Positions 48,106 through 56,640 of a stretch of 64,000 nt of DNA are shown here, in pieces. The DNA is taken from the NCBI GenBank assembly GCA_020248945.1, contig JADCGQ010000040.1, positions 1 to 64,000 of the forward strand, given 5' to 3'. A model generated the notes under the pieces. That model was not told the DNA's origin. It did not search any database and saw only the letters and a program-made list of their open reading frames with translations. Position numbers and translations under genes: made by a program. Every line of letters begins with the position of its first letter. The stretch's first letter is position 1. The DNA is from Rubrivivax sp. (GTDB lineage Bacteria > Pseudomonadota > Gammaproteobacteria > Burkholderiales > Burkholderiaceae_C).

Positions 48106-51100
48106 ATGCGCGATCCCCAAGACTCCGGCCCGGTCGACCTCGACGCGACCGCTGGCGACGACCTGAGCGCTCTGGCCTGGGTGCACGGCGAGTTGCGGCG
48201 TTCGCTCGAGAACGCCACCAAGGCGCTGCGGCGCTACCTCAAGGACAACGAGGCTGCCGCGGGCGGCGACATCGACGCCGTCGATTCGTCGGTGCTGCGC
48301 GCGGCGCGCACGCAACTGCACCAGGGCGTGGGCGCGCTCGAACTCGTCGGGCTGCCGGCCGTGGCCACCGTGCTGCGCGCCGCCGAGAGCGCGGTGCAGC
48401 GGCTGGTGGCCAAGCCGGCGCTCATCGACGCCAAGGCGGTCGACGTGATCGAACGGGTCTCGTTCGGCCTGCTCGACTACCTTGCGCGACTGCTGGCACG
48501 CAAGAGCGTGAGCCCGGTGATGCTGTTCCCGCAGTACCGCGACGCGCTGCAGCTTGCGGGCGCCGAGCGCGTGCACCCGGCCGACCTCTGGCAGACCGAC
48601 TGGCAATGGCGCGAGATGCCGCACGACGGCGCCGCGCAGCCGCGCAACGCCGACGACGACGCGCGCGGCCTGATGGAGGCCGAGGTGCTGGCGCTGATGC
48701 GCGAGCCGGGCCCGTCCCCGGCCCGCATGAGCGATCTGTGCGCCGATCTCGGCGCCGGCGCACGCCGCCTGGGCCATCCGCAGGAAGGCAGTTTGTGGCA
48801 GTTGGCCGCGGCGGTGTTCGAGGCCCAGGCCTCGGGCCTGCTGCAGCCCGATGTCTACACCAAGCGCCTGACCTCGCGGCTGCTTGCGCAACTGCGCGCC
48901 AGCACCAAGGGAGCCACCGCGCCATCGGACCGGCTGGCCCAGGACCTGCTGTTTTTCTGCGCCCGCGCGCGTGAGCCCGATCCGGGCCGTGCGCCGCGCC
49001 TGGCCGCGGTGCGCCAGGCCTGGCGCCTGACCGACCAGCCGCTGGCCGACTACGACAGCTCGCGGCTGGGCCGCTTCGATCCGGCCCTGCTGGTGCAGGC
49101 CAAGAAGCGCATCAACGCCGCCAAGGACGCCTGGTCGGCCGTGGCCGGTGGCGAGCTTCACCGCCTGCAGCCGCTGGCCGACCAGATGCACCTGGTGGGC
49201 GAGTCGCTGCAGAAGCTGTTCCCGGCCGGCGACGTGCTGGCCGCCTCGCTCGGGGCCACCGCGGCGCAGGTGCTGGCCGCCGAGGCACCGCCGCCGCCCG
49301 CGCTGGCGATGGAAGTCGCCACCGGCATCCTGTTCCTCGATGCCTCGCTCGAGGACGGCGAGCTCGACCAGCCCGGCCTGCCCGAGCGCCTGGCGCACCT
49401 GGCCAGCCGCATCGATGCCGTGCGCCAGGGCGCGGAGCCGCAGCCGCTCGAGATCTGGATGGAGGAGCTGTACCGCCGCGTCTCCGACCGCCAGACCATG
49501 GGCAGCGTCGTGGCCGAGCTTCGCGCCAGCCTGTCGGAAGTCGAAAAGCAGATCGACCAGTACTTCCGCAACCCGGCCGACCGCCAGGTGCTCATTCCCG
49601 TGCCGGCGCAGCTGGGCTCGATGCGCGGCGTGCTCTCGGTGCTGGGCATGGACCAGGCCTCGCAGGCCGCGCTGCACATGCGCGATGCCGTCGACGAGCT
49701 GGCGCAGACCGAGGTCGATGGGCAGCGCGCCATCCAGGCCGGCACCTTCGATCGCCTGGCCGACAACCTGGGCGCGCTCAGCTTCCTGATCGACATGCTC
49801 AGCGTGCAGCCGCAGCTGGCCAAGAGCCTGTTCCGCTTCGACCCCGAAACGGGCAGCCTGACGGCGGTGATGGGCCGCACCGAACGGGCCGCGGCCTTTG
49901 CGTCGCTCGACGAGCCGACGACGCCGATGGCGCTGGCGATGGCGCCCGACACGGCCGCGGCGCCCCTCGTCGACCAGGTGCAGGCGCTGGCGCGGGCCGC
50001 CGCCGACGTCGGCGTGGCCGACGCGCAACTCGCGCGCGACGCCGAGCGCCTGGCGCAAGCCGCCACCGCCGCCGACCAGCGCGAGCTGGCGCAACTGCTG
50101 TCCACCGCGCACCTCGGCTTGCGTGAAGGCAACGATGCCGCCACGCGGGCGCGCATGCGCGGCGAGCTGGCCGAGATCGCCGGGCTCAGCGCGCCGATCG
50201 TCGCCGAGCCGCTGCCCCCGTCGGCCCCGGTGCCGCCGCCGAAGCCCGCGCCCGAGGGGGGCACCGGGCTCGAAGACGACGTCGAGATGCGCGAGATCTT
50301 CGTCGAGGAGGCGCGCGAGGTCGTCTCCGACGCGCAGGCCGCGGTCGAGCGCCTGCTGGCCACGCCCGACAACCTGCCCGACATGACGACCGTGCGGCGC
50401 GCCTTCCACACGCTGAAGGGCAGCTCGCGCATGATCGGCCTGCGCGACTTCGGCGAGGCCGCCTGGTCGTGCGAGCAGCTCTACAACGCGCGCCTGGCTT
50501 CCGAGGCGCGGCTCGACGCACCGTTGCGCGAGCTCACCGCCGAGGCCCTGGCCTACCTGGGCGACTGGGTCGAGGCCATCGCGGCGGGCACGCCGGCTGG
50601 GCACGAGAGCGCGGCGGTGTCGCGCGCCGCGGACGCGCTGCGCCTCGAAGGCCGGCGCATGCCGATCCTGCCGCTGGCGGCGCCGGAGGCGCCGGCGCTG
50701 GAAGAGCCAGCGCTCGAGGCTGAGCCGGCCATGCCCGATACACCCGTGCTCGAGACGCCCGTGCTGGAGGAAGTGCCCGTCCCGGACGTGGCCCCGCCGG
50801 AACCGGCACCCGAGCCCGGGGCCGGCATCGACCTCGGCGAGTTGACCCTGCCCGAGTTCGATTTGGCGGCGGCACCCGAAGACCGCACGCCGCTGCTGTC
50901 GCCGCTGCCGCCCGAGCCGGTCGACGAAGAGCCGCGCACGGTGGTCTGGACGCCACCGGCCGAGCCGCCTGCCGAAGGCCCGACCATCTTCATGCCGGTG
51001 GCGGGCCGCAAGCCGGCGGTCCCGGCGGTCCCGACGGCCGCACACGGCGGCCTGGGCTCGGTCTCGGTGCGTGGCGACCTCGAAGGCGAACCCGCCACAC

Positions 51101-54100
51101 CGGCGCTAGGCGAAGCCGAATTCGAGCTGCATTTCGACGAGCCCGAGGCAGAGACACCCGCGCCGGCCGCGCCGTCGCTGATGGACCGGGTGCCCGACCT
51201 GCCCGCAGCCGATGAGCTGAATCTCGCCTTCGGCGATGCCGAGCTTGAAGCCGAAGCCGAACCCGTGGCCGAGGCGCATGTCGAGCCTGTGCTCGACGAG
51301 GCCGCCGCCGACGACTTGATCGACCTGCCGCTCGACGCCCCGGCCAGCGAGGTCGAGACGACGACACCGCAGCCTGCCAGCCAGGGCGTGGAAGCGCTCG
51401 AGATCGACCTCGGCGAACTCGACGACGACCACCCGTTCGCCGACCGCACGCTGCCGATCCCGATCGTGGACGAGTCCGCTGGCGACGCCGCGGCGCTGCC
51501 GTCCGGCCTGCCGGTGCCCGAGACACTGGCCGACACCGATCTGGTGCTCGACTTCGATGCCGAGCCGCCGCCTGCTGCCGAGCCTGCGGACATCGACGCC
51601 GAAGCCCCTGTCGATGACGACCCGGTCAAGCTGATCGGCGATCTGCGCGTCCCGATTCCGCTGTTCAACATCTACCTCAACGAGGCCGACGAGCTGTCGC
51701 GCCGGCTCGTCAACGAACTCGCCGAATGGGCCCTGGAGCAGCAGGCGCAGCCGGTGTCCGATACCGCCGTGGCGCTTGCGCACTCGCTGGCCGGCAGCTC
51801 GGCGACCGTGGGCTACGCCGATCTGTCGGCGCTGGCACGCTCGCTCGAACATGCGCTGGAGCGCTCGGCTGCCGCGGGCCGCGGCCGGCCCGGCGAGCCC
51901 GAACTGTTCAATGCGGCTGCTGAAGAGATCCGGCGCCTGCTGCACCAGTTTGCCGCCGGCTTCCTGTGCCCCGTGGACCCGGCGCTCACCGAGCAGCTGG
52001 CGGCGCACGAGCGGCTGCCGATGCCGACCGAGGAACCCGAGCTTGCCGACGACGAGCCGCTGGCCCTGGCCCTGGCGATGCCGATCGCCACGCCGCCGGA
52101 AGTCGATGCGCCAGGGCCTGCCGATGACATCGACGCCGTCGATGCCATCGACGCCGAGCTGTTCCCGATCTTCGAGGAAGAGGCCGACGAGCTGCTGCCG
52201 CAGTTGCAGCAGCGCCTGCGCGAATGGCATGACCATCCCGACAACCCTTCGGCACCGGCGGCCTGCATGCGCACGCTGCACACATTCAAGGGCGGTGCGC
52301 GTCTGGCAGGAGCCATGCGCCTGGGCGAGATGGCCCACCTGCTGGAGTCCGCTGTCGAGGAGCTGATGGCCCGCGACGAGGTCGTTGCTGCCGATGTCGA
52401 CCCTTTGCTGATGCGGGCCGACGCGATGTCGTCGGCCTACGAGCTGCTTCGCCGCGGCGGCGCGACGATGGTGCCGCCAGCTGCCGTGCAGCCGTTGATG
52501 CCAGCGTTGCCCGAGCTGCAGCCCGTGGCGCTGACCGCCGTCGAGCTGGGGCGGGACAGCGCAGAGGCCGCCGAATCCGTTCCCGAAGCCGTTGCCGAGA
52601 CTCCCCTGGCCGTGGAGCCGCATGCCGATTTCGCGCTCGATTTCGACGTTCCCGAGGCCACGGAGTCCGCTGTCGAGCCGGTCGTCGCGACACGGGAGTC
52701 CGCCGGGGCCGAGGCCACTCCGGAACAGGCTGCGCCAGCCGCCGCCGAAGCAACGGCCGAAGAACCCGTCACCGCCGACCTCGAGCTCCCGCTGGAGCGG
52801 CCGGCCCTCGAGGTGGTGGCCGACATCGACTGGCAGCGCTTCGTCGGCGACGCCTCGGCCACGCCGGCCGCGGCCAACGAGGCCGGCGCCTCCGCTCCTG
52901 GCATTGCCGCCGCGGTGCGCGTGCGCGCCTCGCTGCTGGACCGGCTCGTCAACAACGCCGGCGAGGTGTCGATCACGCGCTCGCGCATCGACAGCACGGT
53001 GGCGCAGCTGCAAGGCTCGCTCGGCGAGCTCACCGAGAGCCTGGAGCGCATGCGCAAGCAGCTGCGCGACATCGAGTTGCAGGCCGACACGCAGATCGCC
53101 GCCCGCGTGGAGGCGGCCAAGTCGTCTTCCGAGGGCTTCGACCCGCTCGAGATGGACCGCTTCACGCGCTTCCAGGAACTCACGCGCTTCATGGCCGAGT
53201 CGGTGAACGACGTCGCCACGCTTCAGCGCAGCCTGCAGCGTGCGCTGCAGTCGGCCGAAGACGAACTGGCCTCGCAGGCACGCCTGACGCGCGAGCTGCA
53301 GGACGACCTGCTGCGCACGCGCATGGTCGAGTTCGAGAGTGCCGCCGACCGCCTGTACCGCTGCGTGCGCCAGGCCGCACGCGATACCGGCAAGCAGGCC
53401 CGGCTCGACATCGTCGGCGGCGGCATCGAAATCGACCGCGGCGTGCTGGAGCGCATGGTCGGCTCGTTCGAGCACCTGCTGCGCAACAGCGTGGCCCACG
53501 GCATCGAGTCGCCGGCCGAGCGCAGCGCCAGCGGCAAGAGTGCGGGTGGCGTCATCACGGTGACGGTGACGCAGTCGGGCAACGAGGTCGCGGTCGACGT
53601 GGCCGACGACGGCGCCGGCCTCGACCTGGCGCGCATCCGCCGCCGCGGCCGCGAGCGCGGGCTCATCGCGCCCGACGCGAGCCTGTCGGACGACGAACTC
53701 GCCGCGCTGATCTTCGCGCCGGGCTTCAGCACCGCCGAGACGGTGACCGAGCTCGCCGGCCGCGGTGTCGGCCTGGACGTCGTGCGCTCCGAAGTCACGG
53801 CCATGGGCGGCCGGGTGCAGACCCACAGCGAGCCGGGCCGCGGCACGCGATTCCGCCTGCTGCTGCCGCTGACGACGGCTGTGACGCAGGTCGTGATGCT
53901 GCGCTGCGGCGCCACCGCGGTGGCTGTGCCGTCGCCGCTGATCGAGGTCGTGCGCCGCGTTCCGACGCCCGAGGTCGAGGCCGCCTACGCCAGCGGCACG
54001 CTCGCCTACCAGGGCGAGTCGCTGCCGTTCTTCTGGCTCGCGGCGCTGCTGCAGGCCGGCACGCGCGGCGGCAATACCGGGCGCACGCAAAGCATCGTCG

Positions 54101-54780
54101 TCGTGCGCAGTGCGGCCCAGCGCGTGGCCGTGCACGTCGACGAGGTCGTCGGCAACCAGGAAGTCGTGGTCAAGAACGTCGGTCGGCAGCTGTCGCGGCT
54201 GCCGGGCTTGGCGGGCGTGACGCTGCTGCCTTCGGGCGCGGTGGCACTGATCTACAACCCGGTGGCGCTGGCCTCGGTCTACGCCGCGCCGGCGCACGCC
54301 GCGGGCCAGGGCGCCGGGCCCGTGGCCACTGCACCGGATGGTGCCGCTGCCGCAGCGACGCCACCGCTGGCCCCGGCCGAGCCGGCTCGCGCGCCGATGG
54401 TGATGGTGGTCGACGATTCGCTCACCGTGCGCCGGGTCACCCAGCGGCTGCTGGTGCGCGAAGGCTACCGCGTGGTCACGGCCAAGGACGGCCTCGATGC
54501 ACTGGAGCGCCTGGCCGAGGAGCGCCCGGCGGTGCTGCTTTCCGACATCGAGATGCCGCGAATGGACGGCTTCGATCTTGTGAGAAATGTGCGCAATGAT
54601 GCCCGTCTCGAGGGCTTGCCTGTCATTATGATCACTTCTCGCATTGCGCAGAAGCATCGTGACTATGCGGCGGAACTGGGTGTCGACCACTACCTCGGCA
54701 AGCCCTATTCTGAAGAGGAACTGCTCGGCCTGATCGCGATGCACGTTGCGCGTGCCAGCGCCACTCCCCTGACCCATTGA
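48106..54780 (+). CDS. chpA: ChpA/PilL hybrid histidine kinase
   Basis: The 2224-residue CheA-type kinase begins with FimL/HPt-like helices (residues 1 to about 560; no clear phospho-His). Three recognisable HPt sites follow: His768 (FHTLKGSSRMIG), His1226 (AHSLAGSSATVG) and His1392 (LHTFKGGARLAG). Between the first and second is an acidic Pro-rich stretch (about 870-1160). Then come the dimerisation region (about 1606, LLDRLVNNAGEVSITRSRID), HATPase (LLRNSVAHGIESPAE, ADDGAGLDL, GRGVGLDVVRSEV), a CheW domain (about 1925-2065) and a receiver with Asp2147 (LLSDIEMPRMDG). Pseudomonas ChpA has more HPt-type sites (eight). It phosphorylates PilG and PilH. Confidence 0.95.
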   Translation: MRDPQDSGPVDLDATAGDDLSALAWVHGELRRSLENATKALRRYLKDNEAAAGGDIDAVDSSVLRAARTQLHQGVGALELVGLPAVATVLRAAESAVQRLVAKPALIDAKAVDVIERVSFGLLDYLARLLARKSVSPVMLFPQYRDALQLAGAERVHPADLWQTDWQWREMPHDGAAQPRNADDDARGLMEAEVLALMREPGPSPARMSDLCADLGAGARRLGHPQEGSLWQLAAAVFEAQASGLLQPDVYTKRLTSRLLAQLRASTKGATAPSDRLAQDLLFFCARAREPDPGRAPRLAAVRQAWRLTDQPLADYDSSRLGRFDPALLVQAKKRINAAKDAWSAVAGGELHRLQPLADQMHLVGESLQKLFPAGDVLAASLGATAAQVLAAEAPPPPALAMEVATGILFLDASLEDGELDQPGLPERLAHLASRIDAVRQGAEPQPLEIWMEELYRRVSDRQTMGSVVAELRASLSEVEKQIDQYFRNPADRQVLIPVPAQLGSMRGVLSVLGMDQASQAALHMRDAVDELAQTEVDGQRAIQAGTFDRLADNLGALSFLIDMLSVQPQLAKSLFRFDPETGSLTAVMGRTERAAAFASLDEPTTPMALAMAPDTAAAPLVDQVQALARAAADVGVADAQLARDAERLAQAATAADQRELAQLLSTAHLGLREGNDAATRARMRGELAEIAGLSAPIVAEPLPPSAPVPPPKPAPEGGTGLEDDVEMREIFVEEAREVVSDAQAAVERLLATPDNLPDMTTVRRAFHTLKGSSRMIGLRDFGEAAWSCEQLYNARLASEARLDAPLRELTAEALAYLGDWVEAIAAGTPAGHESAAVSRAADALRLEGRRMPILPLAAPEAPALEEPALEAEPAMPDTPVLETPVLEEVPVPDVAPPEPAPEPGAGIDLGELTLPEFDLAAAPEDRTPLLSPLPPEPVDEEPRTVVWTPPAEPPAEGPTIFMPVAGRKPAVPAVPTAAHGGLGSVSVRGDLEGEPATPALGEAEFELHFDEPEAETPAPAAPSLMDRVPDLPAADELNLAFGDAELEAEAEPVAEAHVEPVLDEAAADDLIDLPLDAPASEVETTTPQPASQGVEALEIDLGELDDDHPFADRTLPIPIVDESAGDAAALPSGLPVPETLADTDLVLDFDAEPPPAAEPADIDAEAPVDDDPVKLIGDLRVPIPLFNIYLNEADELSRRLVNELAEWALEQQAQPVSDTAVALAHSLAGSSATVGYADLSALARSLEHALERSAAAGRGRPGEPELFNAAAEEIRRLLHQFAAGFLCPVDPALTEQLAAHERLPMPTEEPELADDEPLALALAMPIATPPEVDAPGPADDIDAVDAIDAELFPIFEEEADELLPQLQQRLREWHDHPDNPSAPAACMRTLHTFKGGARLAGAMRLGEMAHLLESAVEELMARDEVVAADVDPLLMRADAMSSAYELLRRGGATMVPPAAVQPLMPALPELQPVALTAVELGRDSAEAAESVPEAVAETPLAVEPHADFALDFDVPEATESAVEPVVATRESAGAEATPEQAAPAAAEATAEEPVTADLELPLERPALEVVADIDWQRFVGDASATPAAANEAGASAPGIAAAVRVRASLLDRLVNNAGEVSITRSRIDSTVAQLQGSLGELTESLERMRKQLRDIELQADTQIAARVEAAKSSSEGFDPLEMDRFTRFQELTRFMAESVNDVATLQRSLQRALQSAEDELASQARLTRELQDDLLRTRMVEFESAADRLYRCVRQAARDTGKQARLDIVGGGIEIDRGVLERMVGSFEHLLRNSVAHGIESPAERSASGKSAGGVITVTVTQSGNEVAVDVADDGAGLDLARIRRRGRERGLIAPDASLSDDELAALIFAPGFSTAETVTELAGRGVGLDVVRSEVTAMGGRVQTHSEPGRGTRFRLLLPLTTAVTQVVMLRCGATAVAVPSPLIEVVRRVPTPEVEAAYASGTLAYQGESLPFFWLAALLQAGTRGGNTGRTQSIVVVRSAAQRVAVHVDEVVGNQEVVVKNVGRQLSRLPGLAGVTLLPSGAVALIYNPVALASVYAAPAHAAGQGAGPVATAPDGAAAAATPPLAPAEPARAPMVMVVDDSLTVRRVTQRLLVREGYRVVTAKDGLDALERLAEERPAVLLSDIEMPRMDGFDLVRNVRNDARLEGLPVIMITSRIAQKHRDYAAELGVDHYLGKPYSEEELLGLIAMHVARASATPLTH

Positions 54781-54793
54781 TCAAGCGTCTTCG

Positions 54794-55852
54794 ATGTCCA
54801 GCGTTGTCGATCACCTTGCCGAACTGACCGGCCTGCACGACCGCGATGTGCTTGACGTCAGCCTGGTCGGCGCCCTGCGCGACCTGATGCAACTGCGCTT
54901 GGCCGCCATTTACCGCGTCGTCGGCGAAGGCGCCGACCGCCGCTGGATGACACGCGCCCGGCTCGCCGACGGCGACGTCTCGGCGCAGAGCGATTCCATG
55001 TGGGCCGACCTGTCCACCTACCCGATGATCGACGTGGACGCCGACCGGGCCCTTTGCCTGCATCGGCAGGAGGCCTTCACCGTTGACGGCAAGCCGGCGC
55101 GGGCCTACTTCCCGCTGGCCAACGAGTTCGAGGCCATCGGCGTGCTGGAGTTGCACACCGACGCCCAACTGCGGCCCGATGAGGTGCGCCTGGTCTGCAG
55201 CATCCTGCGCATCTACCGCAACTTCCAGGGGCTGCTCGACTACAGCGAACGCGACACCCTCACGGGCCTGCTCAACCGCAAGACCTTCGACGAGAGCTTT
55301 CTGCGCCTGATGGGCCGTGCGATGGCCGCCCCGTCCATCGCCGACTCACCCCCGGCGGTCGGCGACGGCCGTCGCGTCGCGCTGCAAGGCAGCGGCCACG
55401 GCAGCGCCTGGCTCGGGGTGATCGACATCGACCACTTCAAGCGCGTGAACGACGGCCACGGCCACCTGATCGGCGACGAGGTGCTGCTGCTGCTGTCGCG
55501 CCTCATGCGATCCACGTTCCGCTTCAACGACCACCTGTTCCGCTTTGGCGGCGAGGAGTTCGTGGTGCTCATGCGCTGCGGCAGCGAAGCCGATGCCGCC
55601 AGTGCCTTCGAACGACTGCGCACCAACGTCGCGGGCTATGCATTCCCTCAGGTCGGCCACATCACGGTGAGCATCGGCTACACCTCGCTGCGGCCCGAAG
55701 ACACGCCCTCGGTCGCCTTCGAGCGCGCCGACAAGGCCGTGTACTGGGTCAAGCAGAACGGCCGCAACCAGGTGGCGCACCAGGCCGATCTCGTGGCGCG
55801 CGGCCTCTTGACCGAGGCGACCATGGACAACAGCGACGCCGAATTGTTCTAG
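54794..55852 (+). CDS. Diguanylate cyclase (GGDEF) at the end of the pil chemosensory operon
   Basis: The 352-residue protein has an N-terminal sensor-like part (residues 1-150, possibly GAF-like, no membrane segment) and a GGDEF domain starting YSERDTLTGLLNRKTFDESF. The active site is GGEEF (residues 252-256) in FRFGGEEFVVLM. The product-inhibition I-site RxxD is present as RFND (Arg243, Asp246), five residues before GGEEF. It should make cyclic di-GMP under feedback control. It starts 13 bp after chpA, so it is probably co-transcribed with the chemosensory genes. No EAL domain. Confidence 0.93.
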   Translation: MSSVVDHLAELTGLHDRDVLDVSLVGALRDLMQLRLAAIYRVVGEGADRRWMTRARLADGDVSAQSDSMWADLSTYPMIDVDADRALCLHRQEAFTVDGKPARAYFPLANEFEAIGVLELHTDAQLRPDEVRLVCSILRIYRNFQGLLDYSERDTLTGLLNRKTFDESFLRLMGRAMAAPSIADSPPAVGDGRRVALQGSGHGSAWLGVIDIDHFKRVNDGHGHLIGDEVLLLLSRLMRSTFRFNDHLFRFGGEEFVVLMRCGSEADAASAFERLRTNVAGYAFPQVGHITVSIGYTSLRPEDTPSVAFERADKAVYWVKQNGRNQVAHQADLVARGLLTEATMDNSDAELF

Positions 55853-55888
55853 CCTTCTCAGGGTTGACCCTTAAATAAAACGGGTGTT

Positions 55889-55904
55889 TCAAACAAACGT
55901 TTGA
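55889..55904. promoter_or_regulatory. Candidate TetR-type operator before the efflux operon
   Basis: TCAAA (55889-55893) and TTTGA (55900-55904) flank six bases, and the inner CAAACGTTTG (55894-55903) is a perfect 10-bp palindrome. The site lies 22 bp before the GTG start of the TetR-family gene in an AT-rich patch downstream of TTGACC (55864), a possible -35. It is the likely autoregulatory operator. Confidence 0.6.
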
Positions 55905-55926
55905 TTCATGCCTTAGAGTCCGCGGT

Positions 55927-56640
55927 GTGAATCCAACCGCCCACTCTTCGCGCTCCGCCGTCCCCCCCGGCGCCCCCGACGCCGCAGACGCCGCAGACGC
56001 CCGCAGTCGGCTGCTGATGGCGGCCATCCGGTTGTTCGCCCTGCAGGGCTTTGCCAAGACCTCGACGCGCGAGCTGGCCGAGGCGGCGCAGGTCAACGTT
56101 GCCGGCATCAGCTACTACTTCGGCGACAAGGCCGGCCTGTACCGCGCGGCCTTCCTGGAGCCGATGGATCCCACCGAGGACCTGGCGCGCTTCACCGATC
56201 CGGCACTGCCACTGCGCGACGCGCTCGCCGGCTTCTACGCCGGCTTCCTGGAGCCGCTGCGCCACGGCGACGAGGCGCGCCTGTGCACCAAGCTGCACCT
56301 GCGCGAGATGCTCGAGAGCACCGGCCTCATCGACAATGGCCTCGTCGGCAGCATCCAGCCGCTGCACGACGCGCTCGTGGCGCTGCTGGTGCGCCACTTC
56401 GGCCTGGCCGAAGCCGACGCCGAACTGCAGCGGCTGGCCATCTGCATCGAAGGCCTGGGCGTGCAGCTGCACGTGGGCCTGGACATCAACGAGGCGCTCG
56501 CCCCGGGCGTGAACACCGCTGTCGGCGCCATCGACCGCTGGCACGACACGCTCGTGCGCGCCGCGCTGGCCATGGTGCAGGCCGAGGCCACGCACCGCGG
56601 CGTGGCGCTGGCGCCCTATCCCAAACGGACCCCCACATGA
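55927..56640 (+). CDS. TetR/AcrR-family regulator of the efflux operon (DUF1956 C-terminal domain)
   Basis: The 237-residue repressor has an N-terminal TetR helix-turn-helix (LLMAAIRLFALQGFAKTSTR followed by AEAAQVNVAGISYYFGDKAG) and a CecR/YbiH-type C-terminal domain (DUF1956). Start is GTG at 55927. It overlaps the outer-membrane gene of the pump by ATGA, so regulator and pump form one operon. In this family the ligand is often a drug or aromatic compound; here it is unknown. Confidence 0.92.
   Translation: MNPTAHSSRSAVPPGAPDAADAADARSRLLMAAIRLFALQGFAKTSTRELAEAAQVNVAGISYYFGDKAGLYRAAFLEPMDPTEDLARFTDPALPLRDALAGFYAGFLEPLRHGDEARLCTKLHLREMLESTGLIDNGLVGSIQPLHDALVALLVRHFGLAEADAELQRLAICIEGLGVQLHVGLDINEALAPGVNTAVGAIDRWHDTLVRAALAMVQAEATHRGVALAPYPKRTPT

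Noticed and set aside
45828..48221. 797-codon minus-strand frame opposite pilJ
   Set aside because: Antisense shadow in GC-rich DNA; pilJ is intact on the plus strand.
48067..54777. Two very long minus-strand open frames (992 and 1223 codons) opposite chpA
   Set aside because: Antisense shadows of chpA. They are rich in His/Arg/Gly/Ala with no domain, and the plus-strand frame is a complete ChpA.
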